Origin: an uncultured Saprospiraceae bacterium
GTDB lineage: Bacteria; Bacteroidota; Bacteroidia; Chitinophagales; Saprospiraceae
Length of the DNA stretch: 7,802 nucleotides
Assembly (NCBI GenBank): GCA_937894165.1
Contig: CALCSX010000013.1
Location: 1 to 7,802 of the forward strand
Reading direction: 5' to 3'
Positions 1 to 5,609 of this stretch are shown piece by piece. A program made the translations under genes and the position numbers. Positions within the stretch are counted from its first letter, which is position 1. Every line of letters begins with the position of its first letter. Under the pieces are notes generated by a model, which saw only the letters and a program-made list of their open reading frames with translations, was not told the DNA's origin and did no database searches.

Positions 1-857
1 AATATGAAAAGATCAATCAGGGCATGAGTTTGTCAGAATTTAAATTTATTTATTTCTGGGAATATTTGCATAGAGTTTGGGCCCGCGGGATAGGTTTAAT
101 TTTCGCGATACCTTTTCTCATATTTTTGGCCAGAGGATCTATTGATAAGAAACTGCGAAATAGGTTATTTATAGTTGTTATTCTTGCTGCTATTACTGCT
201 TCATTTGGATGGATAATGGTAGCAAGTGGTTTGGTTGATCGTCCTTGGGTTAATGCTTATAAATTATCTCTTCATTTATCTTTGGCATTGTTAACCTTGG
301 GTTATCTTGTCTGGATCACTTTAGAGGTCTTTTTGGGTGTAAGAAAACTTAAAATAGATCCGAGATTTAGCGTGTTAATCAGATGTTTTTTTATTTTATT
401 ATGCATTCAATTGTTTTTAGGGGGAATGATGTCCGGAATGCGGGCTGCACTTTTATATCCTACATGGCCGGACATGAATGGAGAATTAATTGCTTCAGAA
501 ATATTTTTATGGGAAAATTGGCATTGGGAGCACTTCGTAAATTATGACAGAGGTGTTTTTATGGGCGCTTTGGTTCAGTTTTTACATAGATCTTTGGCTT
601 ATGTATTATTCATATATGGTATTTATATTTTTTATCGAATGTTTAAAGGTAGTAGAGACATTTTAAGAAGGAGTTCTGTGATTTTTATAATACTAATTTG
701 TACGCAGGTTTTAATAGGAATTTTAACTGTCATAAATTCAAAAGGTACTATTCCTGTATTCTATGGTGTTTTGCATCAGGTATTTGCTATTCTCTTATTG
801 ATGATAAGTATAGTATTATTATACCTGAACAAAAAGAAGCCTGTTTTAGATATATAA
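1..857 (+). CDS. ctaA: Heme A synthase, COX15/CtaA family (5' end outside window)
   Basis: Converts heme O to heme A in the cytoplasmic membrane by oxidising the C8 methyl group, supplying the cofactor for aa3-type cytochrome oxidase. The frame is open to the left edge (first full codon at 3, reading YEKINQG before the Met at 24). That Met is therefore internal, because the family has a further N-terminal membrane segment and a periplasmic loop upstream. Counting the Met at 24 as residue 1, about seven hydrophobic helices are visible (roughly 22-38, 48-68, 82-104, 117-135, 181-204, 216-236, 247-267). The four histidines expected as heme ligands are present: H16 (LHR), H84 (LSLHLS), H188 (FLHR) and H251 (LHQ). 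The loop signature GMRAALLYPTWPDMNG (about 138-153) is typical of the COX15 branch. The stop is TAA at 855-857, only 4 bp from the convergent next gene, and no separate terminator is visible. Confidence 0.95.
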   Translation, partial: YEKINQGMSLSEFKFIYFWEYLHRVWARGIGLIFAIPFLIFLARGSIDKKLRNRLFIVVILAAITASFGWIMVASGLVDRPWVNAYKLSLHLSLALLTLGYLVWITLEVFLGVRKLKIDPRFSVLIRCFFILLCIQLFLGGMMSGMRAALLYPTWPDMNGELIASEIFLWENWHWEHFVNYDRGVFMGALVQFLHRSLAYVLFIYGIYIFYRMFKGSRDILRRSSVIFIILICTQVLIGILTVINSKGTIPVFYGVLHQVFAILLLMISIVLLYLNKKKPVLDI

Positions 858-861
858 GATA

Positions 862-1764
862 TTAGCAAATATATACGCCTTCATGGTCAATGGAACTGAT
901 AACTGTTATGTACTTAATTTTTTCTGTTTTAATATAGTTCTCCAATTCAAGAGCTATATTTTCAGCATGAAGTGAATTCGCTGAAAGAAAGTATAAAGTA
1001 GAAGTATTTTCTGTTATACCTATTCCTAATGTTTCACGTGAAACATTCAAAGTTTTTAGGTTGGGAAAATTTGAAAATTTGGATTTAATTTTTTGAATTG
1101 TTTCCATATCTTCAAGTGAATGTTTAATTAAATCTAAGTTAGTTGAACTCATACCCAGAACGAAAGCTGCTGTTTTTGAGAGTAAATCCCGGTTAATAGC
1201 TGAAGCGTTATTACTGTTAATAGTATTTCCTAAAAAAGATATCGTAGTGAAATATAATCCCGGAGGACAAGGTATCCTGTAATTAGACAATAAATTATTT
1301 TCTTTTGTAATTAATTGAAAACCTCCGAACAGAGATGCAGCTAATTGTGCAGGTGATAGATCTTTAATTTTTTGTTTTAATAAAAATTGAAAAATTGCGC
1401 CTTTGGATATTTCTAAATTGTAGAATTCTACTAATGACCAAATTATTCCGACTGAAGTTGCCTCGTAAAGCCCTAAATCAAAATTACTACTTAGTGACGT
1501 TTGAAATTTAATTTTTAGAGGTTCTTTTTTAATATTATATTCACTTGAGAATTTTGATATTAATCCATTTGCAATAGATTTTAGATATGCTTTTTCATTT
1601 TTATCTAAATATTTTCCCGTAATAATTACCTCCCCTTCGGATATTGTTCCACGTGAAACAATTACCTCTACTCCTATTTTTTTAAGAGCAACTGCCGCAC
1701 AGTTTTGGATGCAATTAAAATTCGAAATGGTGGCAGGACTAAAGCATTTTATTCCGACAGACAT
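862..1764 (-). CDS. Degenerate homoserine kinase-like (ThrB/GHMP) protein, probable pseudoenzyme carrying two parS sites
   Basis: The 300-residue length and motif order follow ThrB, which phosphorylates homoserine with ATP in threonine synthesis. Recognisable remnants are SPATISN (9-15, family PATVANxGxGFD), DLGLYEATSVG (96-106, family GLGSSAASAVA), SPAQLAASLFGGF (137-149, family HADNxAPALLGGF), PCPPGLYF (165-172), GIGITENTSTLYFLS (247-261, family GxGISGSGPSxFALS) and the terminal IDHEGVYI (292-299). The functional residues are gone in each. The GxGFD part is missing, the SS of the phosphate loop is LY, HADN is SPAQ, and GSGP is ENTS. ATP-dependent kinase activity is therefore unlikely, although the frame is intact and the fold probably kept. 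No thrA or thrC lies beside it. The ATG at 1764-1762 is chosen because the ThrB start motif follows directly; no Shine-Dalgarno is seen. Two parS sites lie in the frame (codons 35-40 and 240-245). The ThrB relationship rests on motif order read by eye; a kinase with an unusual substrate is less likely but not excluded. Confidence 0.8.
   Translation of the reverse strand: MSVGIKCFSPATISNFNCIQNCAAVALKKIGVEVIVSRGTISEGEVIITGKYLDKNEKAYLKSIANGLISKFSSEYNIKKEPLKIKFQTSLSSNFDLGLYEATSVGIIWSLVEFYNLEISKGAIFQFLLKQKIKDLSPAQLAASLFGGFQLITKENNLLSNYRIPCPPGLYFTTISFLGNTINSNNASAINRDLLSKTAAFVLGMSSTNLDLIKHSLEDMETIQKIKSKFSNFPNLKTLNVSRETLGIGITENTSTLYFLSANSLHAENIALELENYIKTEKIKYITVISSIDHEGVYIC
1030..1045. other. parS: parS centromere site (ParB binding), perfect palindrome
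   Basis: TGTTTCACGTGAAACA is a perfect 16-bp palindrome and fits the widely conserved bacterial chromosomal parS consensus TGTTNCACGTGAAACA. ParB (Spo0J) loads as a CTP-dependent clamp at such sites, spreads along the DNA and recruits SMC, and ParA segregates the resulting complex. The site lies inside the ThrB-like gene, where on the minus strand it reads as the last base of N240 followed by codons V241 to T245 (VSRET). It sits just before the degenerate third GHMP motif. ParB binding is inferred from the consensus; no parA or parB gene is in the window. Confidence 0.9.
1645..1660. other. parS: parS centromere site (ParB binding), second copy
   Basis: TGTTCCACGTGAAACA is identical to the classical Bacillus subtilis-type parS sequence and differs from the copy at 1030 in one base. 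It lies 615 bp from that copy and inside the same reading frame, in the same codon phase: on the minus strand the last base of I35 followed by V36 to T40 (VSRGT). Two such sites this close together support a real ParB loading region rather than a chance match. Confidence 0.9.
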
Positions 1765-1855
1765 AGTTTATATTTTGGAAGGATGATATTTAAATTACAA
1801 ATGAGTTCGCAAGATAGTATGGTAAACATTATATTTATATTCTAAACCCTAAGAA
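1765..1855. other. Divergent intergenic region between the ThrB-like gene and the small exported protein gene
   Basis: These 91 bp must hold the promoters of both divergent genes unless the starts are wrong. The region is very AT-rich. I see no exact TAnnTTTG box (Bacteroidota sigma factor -7 element) in either direction and no Shine-Dalgarno before either ATG, so no promoter position is proposed. Confidence 0.5.
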
Positions 1856-2272
1856 ATGAAACTAATCTCCATATTTTTAATATTTGTTCTAGCAAATATT
1901 ATATGCCTATTTGATAAATGTGCCGGTAAGGCTTCTACAACTGAAAAAGAACAGGAATTAGAAGAGGATTGTATCAGTTATAAAATTGCTCCAATTACGA
2001 AAGTTTTAGAATATCTACCGGATGCGGAAAATGATAGCTATAATTATGAAGTCTCTTTTTTAGTAAGAAATGGATGTGGAGGGTTTAGTGATTTTCTCGA
2101 AGAAAAGTATAATGATACCCTTGAAATTTCTGTCAACGCTAAATATTCAGGATGTGTTTGCACACTTGCTATGCAAGAATTATCAACATTCTATGAATTG
2201 GAGATTGGCAAGGACATAAGGGTAATTAAGTTTGTGGGGGATGGTGAGAATTTTAGTTTTAATATCCATTAA
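1856..2272 (+). CDS. Small exported cysteine-containing protein, function unknown
   Basis: I do not recognise a named family for this 138-residue protein. The N-terminus (residues 1-18) is a hydrophobic stretch after MK, consistent with a Sec signal sequence. No good lipobox is present (the context of C17 is NIIC and of C22 is FDKC), so a lipoprotein is not supported, and cleavage near CAG-KAS is possible. A short acidic linker follows (30-38). The body is predicted to be beta-rich and soluble, with cysteines at C39, C74, C100 and C102. C74 lies in NGCGGF and the last pair in SGCVCT, a spacing that could form disulfides or bind metal. The ATG at 1856 starts directly at the signal sequence, with no Shine-Dalgarno. 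It stands alone, divergent from the ThrB-like gene and 205 bp before gcvP, so an operon with gcvP is not obvious. Localisation to periplasm or outside is inferred. Confidence 0.75.
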   Translation: MKLISIFLIFVLANIICLFDKCAGKASTTEKEQELEEDCISYKIAPITKVLEYLPDAENDSYNYEVSFLVRNGCGGFSDFLEEKYNDTLEISVNAKYSGCVCTLAMQELSTFYELEIGKDIRVIKFVGDGENFSFNIH

Positions 2273-2284
2273 TTTTTATACAAT

Positions 2285-2326
2285 AACGAAAGAAAAGATA
2301 TCAATTCGTATAGATATACTTTCGTT
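2285..2326 (+). terminator. Weak inverted repeat, possible terminator after the small exported protein gene
   Basis: AACGAAAG (2285-2292) and CTTTCGTT (2319-2326) are exact 8-base inverted repeats starting 12 bp after the stop codon, but the loop is 26 bases. The right arm is followed by TTCA rather than a T-run. Position favours a terminator; the long loop and missing U-tract argue against it. Confidence 0.25.
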
Positions 2327-2434
2327 TTCAAATGAAAGTTCAAGTCCCATTTATGAACATTTAAGAAGATTTATTATTTGATATTAATCCATTAATAAGG
2401 TGGGTACACTAACAAAAAATTAAGCATTTTTAGT

Positions 2435-2442
2435 TATTTTTG
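2435..2442 (+). promoter_or_regulatory. Candidate -7 box (TAnnTTTG) of the gcvP promoter
   Basis: TATTTTTG matches the Bacteroidota housekeeping -7 element TAnnTTTG exactly, 35 bases before the gcvP ATG. No clear TTTG or TTG -33 box is found 19-21 bases upstream, so the call rests on one element in AT-rich DNA. The same 11 bases (TTATTTTTGAG) occur upstream of the TPR-CHAT gene. Confidence 0.35.
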
Positions 2443-2477
2443 AGCCTTAAAATTTACAAGCCTACAAAATTAATATC

Positions 2478-5345
2478 ATGGTAAATAATTTCTTTGAGAG
2501 TTTTTCACGCAGACATATTGGTATCAATGAAGATGATGTGAAGAAGATGCTTTCCGTCATCGGCGTTGAAAGTTTGGATCGCCTGATTGATGAGACCGTT
2601 CCGGCTCCTATAAGATCGAAAAACGAATTAAATATTCCCAATGCCCTATCTGAATACGAGTATTCAAAATTAATTGGTGAATATGGCGCTAAAAACAAAA
2701 TATTTAAAGCATTTATAGGACAAGGATATTATGGTACAATAACCCCTGCTCCTATTTTGAGAAATATATTTGAAAATCCCGGATGGTATACACAGTACAC
2801 GCCCTACCAAGCAGAAATAGCACAGGGGAGGCTCGAAGCTTTACTTAACTTCCAAACCATGGTAAGCGATCTGACAGGGTTACCCATAGCAAATGCGTCT
2901 TTATTAGATGAAGGAACGGCAGCATCTGAGGCGATGTTGATGTTTTACAGTATGAAGAATAAAAAGAAAGTTGAACGCGACGAATTTATTGTTTGCGGAG
3001 ATGTTTACAAACAAACTTTGGATGTGGTTATTGCTCGCGCTGAGCCAATGAATATTAAAATAATAGAACAAGATATTAATAGTTTTTCGCCCAATGAAAG
3101 GACATTTGGAGTTTTAGTTCAATACCCTGACGCTAAAGGCTCAGTGAATGATTATAGTGAGATAATTGCAGCATCTAAAAGTCATGATCTGTATGTTGCA
3201 GCAGCGACTGATTTGCTGTCTTTGGCATTAATTACTCCTCCGGGAGAATGGGGAGCAGATGTTGCCGTTGGAAATACGCAGAGATTCGGAGTTCCAATGG
3301 GCTTTGGAGGACCGCATGCAGCATTCTTTGCTTGTCAGGAAGAATTTAAAAGAAATATTCCGGGAAGGATTATAGGTGTTTCAATGGATGTTGATGAGCA
3401 GTTTGCACTGCGAATGGCACTGCAAACGAGAGAACAGCACATCAAACGAGAGAAGGCCACCTCAAATATTTGTACTGCTCAGGCATTGTTGGCTATAATG
3501 GCGGGAATGTATACAGTGTATCACGGGGCGAAAGGAATCAAAAGGATAGCTACTGCTGTACATTTAAAAACAGTAGCTTTTAGAAATTTCCTTCAAATGC
3601 TTGGTTTAGAACTTACCTCTGACGCATTTTTCGATACGCTTTGGCTTGACTTGGAGCCGGGAGTTATTATGAAGTTGAGATCTGAAGCAGAGGCTAAAGG
3701 AATTAACTTATTTTATACAGAAAATGGGGTCGGAATTTCATTTTCGGAGACGATTACAGTAGAGAATATTAAATCATTGGCTCAGGTTTTTGTATCGGCA
3801 TTTTCTAAAGAGGGAATGGAAATTGATTTAGAAACCACTCCGGAATGGGCAGTGCCTACCGGATTAAAACGAGAAAGTGAATATCTAACTCATGAAATAT
3901 TTAATTCTTTCCACACGGAAACAGAATTAATGAGATATATAAAGAGATTAGAGAATAAAGATCTTTCATTAGTCCATAGTATGATTCCATTAGGATCGTG
4001 TACAATGAAGCTAAATGCAGCTTCCCAGTTAATTCCTGTCACCAACCCCAACTTCTCATTTATTCATCCATTCGCTCCAAAAAATCAAGTTGAAGGATAT
4101 CTTCAAATGATTAAAGAGTTGGAGGAATATTTAAATGAAATTACAGGATTTACGGCTACTAGTTTGCAGCCTAATTCCGGTGCTCAAGGGGAGTATGCAG
4201 GTTTGTTGGTTATCAGAGCATATCACGAGGCAAGAAATGAATCGAATAGAAATATAGCGCTTATCCCTGCATCTGCGCATGGGACAAACCCTGCTTCAGC
4301 AGTCATGGCAGGCTTCAAAGTGGTGGTCGTTGGAACCAGTGAGAATGGAAATATCGATATGGATGATTTAAAGTCCAAAGTAGAGGAACACAAGGATAAT
4401 CTTGGGGCTTTGATGGTGACTTACCCATCTACTCACGGGGTTTTCGAAGTAGAAATCAAGGATATTTGCAAGATAATTCATGATAATGGTGGCATGGTGT
4501 ATATGGATGGAGCCAACATGAATGCGCAGGTAGGTTTGACCAGTCCCGGAGCAATTGGGGCGGATGTGTGTCACTTGAATTTGCATAAAACTTTCGCCAT
4601 TCCACATGGAGGTGGCGGGCCTGGTATGGGGCCGATATGTGTGAATGATAAATTAGCGCCTTATTTACCTACACACGTTTATGTTCATACAGGCGGTGAG
4701 CAAGGTGTGAAGGCTGTTTCTTCGGCACCTTTCGGAAGTGCAAGTATACTTCTAATTTCTTATGCCTATATCCGTTTGCTTGGGAAGAATGGACTTGTCA
4801 ATTCCACAAAAGCTGCTATACTTAATGCCAATTACATCAAGGCTAGATTGGAAGGAAAATATGAAATATTATATACCGGTGAAAATGGCAGAGCGGCGCA
4901 TGAAATGATTTTGGATGTAAGACCTTTCAAAGAAATATGTTCTGCAGAGGATATTGCTAAAAGATTGATGGATTATGGTTTCCACGCTCCTACCCTTTCC
5001 TTCCCTGTGGCAGGAACATTAATGATTGAGCCGACAGAGAGTGAATCAAAGACTGAACTAGACAGATTCTGCGATGCGATGTTATCTATCAGAGAGGAAA
5101 TAGATGAAATAGCGAGAGGGGAATATCCAGCTGATGATAATGTGCTTTCCAATGCTCCTCACACTGCGGGAATGATCATGGCTGATGAGTGGACAAAGGC
5201 ATATTCCAGATCTAAAGCTGCGTATCCACTTCCTTATCTTCGCAATTATTTCAAATTCTGGCCTAGCGTTAGAAGGGTAAATAGTGCATTTGGTGACAGA
5301 AATTTGGTCTGTACCTGTCCGCCAATGGAGAGTTATATGGAGTAA
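2478..5345 (+). CDS. gcvP: Glycine dehydrogenase (decarboxylating), P-protein of the glycine cleavage system, single-chain form
   Basis: PLP enzyme of the cytosolic glycine cleavage complex. It decarboxylates glycine and transfers the aminomethyl group to the lipoyl arm of the H-protein, feeding one-carbon units through T-protein to tetrahydrofolate. The 955 residues match the usual single-chain length (about 950-960), with an N-terminal P1-like half (about 1-440) and a C-terminal catalytic half. Signatures in order are SRRHIG (10-15), GQGYYGT (81-87), PGWYTQYTPYQAE (101-113), LLDEGTAASEA (142-152), MIPLGSCTMKLN (502-513), SAHGTNPASA (599-608) and LHKTFAIPHGGGGPG, in which K704 is the PLP lysine. 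Nothing is truncated and no key motif is missing. The ATG at 2478 leads straight into the conserved N-terminus. It appears monocistronic, with its own candidate promoter and a strong terminator after it; gcvT and gcvH are not in the window. No glycine riboswitch is visible in the 205-bp leader region. Confidence 0.98.
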   Translation: MVNNFFESFSRRHIGINEDDVKKMLSVIGVESLDRLIDETVPAPIRSKNELNIPNALSEYEYSKLIGEYGAKNKIFKAFIGQGYYGTITPAPILRNIFENPGWYTQYTPYQAEIAQGRLEALLNFQTMVSDLTGLPIANASLLDEGTAASEAMLMFYSMKNKKKVERDEFIVCGDVYKQTLDVVIARAEPMNIKIIEQDINSFSPNERTFGVLVQYPDAKGSVNDYSEIIAASKSHDLYVAAATDLLSLALITPPGEWGADVAVGNTQRFGVPMGFGGPHAAFFACQEEFKRNIPGRIIGVSMDVDEQFALRMALQTREQHIKREKATSNICTAQALLAIMAGMYTVYHGAKGIKRIATAVHLKTVAFRNFLQMLGLELTSDAFFDTLWLDLEPGVIMKLRSEAEAKGINLFYTENGVGISFSETITVENIKSLAQVFVSAFSKEGMEIDLETTPEWAVPTGLKRESEYLTHEIFNSFHTETELMRYIKRLENKDLSLVHSMIPLGSCTMKLNAASQLIPVTNPNFSFIHPFAPKNQVEGYLQMIKELEEYLNEITGFTATSLQPNSGAQGEYAGLLVIRAYHEARNESNRNIALIPASAHGTNPASAVMAGFKVVVVGTSENGNIDMDDLKSKVEEHKDNLGALMVTYPSTHGVFEVEIKDICKIIHDNGGMVYMDGANMNAQVGLTSPGAIGADVCHLNLHKTFAIPHGGGGPGMGPICVNDKLAPYLPTHVYVHTGGEQGVKAVSSAPFGSASILLISYAYIRLLGKNGLVNSTKAAILNANYIKARLEGKYEILYTGENGRAAHEMILDVRPFKEICSAEDIAKRLMDYGFHAPTLSFPVAGTLMIEPTESESKTELDRFCDAMLSIREEIDEIARGEYPADDNVLSNAPHTAGMIMADEWTKAYSRSKAAYPLPYLRNYFKFWPSVRRVNSAFGDRNLVCTCPPMESYME

Positions 5346-5432
5346 ATTATTGAAATTTACCAGTGAAAGCACATTTGCGAACTTGAGCCAAATCTCAATT
5401 GCCGAATGAGTTTTATAGAAAAAATAAGTGCA

Positions 5433-5466
5433 AAAAGGCTTCGAAATGAATTTTTCGAGGCCTTTT
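5433..5466 (+). terminator. Intrinsic terminator after gcvP
   Basis: A 14-bp stem with one G-T wobble (5433-5446 with 5453-5466) closes a 6-base loop, TGAATT. The right arm ends in CCTTTT and is followed by GTATTAT. The left arm starts with an A-run, so the hairpin could also work on the minus strand. It lies 87 bp after the gcvP stop and before the TPR-CHAT gene, insulating the two. Confidence 0.8.
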
Positions 5467-5515
5467 GTATTATAGGGTGATCGAAGAAAATTCTTTATAC
5501 ATAATATGAGTAAAT

Positions 5516-5523
5516 TATTTTTG
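5516..5523 (+). promoter_or_regulatory. Candidate -7 box (TAnnTTTG) upstream of the TPR-CHAT gene
   Basis: TATTTTTG fits the Bacteroidota -7 consensus and lies 86 bases before the ATG at 5610, downstream of the gcvP terminator. The expected TTTG -33 element is not clear (the nearest T-rich sequence is TTCTTT at 5491). It is a weak call from a single element, supported by position. Confidence 0.3.
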
Positions 5524-5582
5524 AGTCAATAATTTAGTACTTACATATCAGTTAGCACATTTAATTGTATATTAGTAACGAC

Positions 5583-5604
5583 TATTATTAACCCCCTAAT
5601 AATA
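5583..5604 (+). other. Leader hairpin just before the TPR-CHAT start codon
   Basis: TATTATTA (5583-5590) and TAATAATA (5597-5604) are perfect 8-base inverted repeats around the loop ACCCCC. The hairpin ends 5 bases before the ATG at 5610, so in mRNA it would sit in the ribosome landing zone. The stem is all A-U and therefore weak. A role in translation control, or as a regulator operator, is speculative. Confidence 0.4.
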
Positions 5605-5609
5605 TTACA

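Noticed and set aside
24..26. ATG at 24 as the start of the heme A synthase
   Set aside because: The frame is open to the left edge and the upstream residues (YEKINQG) continue the family's periplasmic loop; starting here would remove the first membrane helix.
2273..2477. Glycine riboswitch in the gcvP leader
   Set aside because: No G-rich conserved aptamer core or tandem helices are visible in this AT-rich region.
2502..2512. TTTTTCACGC near the start of gcvP as a parS half-site
   Set aside because: Only the left half is similar and the palindrome is not completed.
2462..2698. Minus-strand open frame of 78 codons over the start of gcvP
   Set aside because: It is a shadow of gcvP, with no recognisable domain and no support against a full-length conserved gene.
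3909..3926. TTTCCACACGGAAACA-like sequence resembling a third parS site in gcvP
   Set aside because: It lacks the CACGTG core and fits the consensus only with a gap and mismatches.
4368..4607. Minus-strand open frame of 79 codons inside gcvP
   Set aside because: It lies opposite the conserved PLP-binding part of gcvP, and its composition does not look like a real protein.
5342..5360. GTAAATT/AATTTAC inverted repeat over the gcvP stop codon as a terminator
   Set aside because: It is a 7-bp all but A-T stem without a following T-run, and a much stronger terminator lies at 5433-5466.
5082..5372. Minus-strand open frame of 96 codons over the 3' end of gcvP
   Set aside because: It is a shadow of the conserved C-terminus of gcvP.
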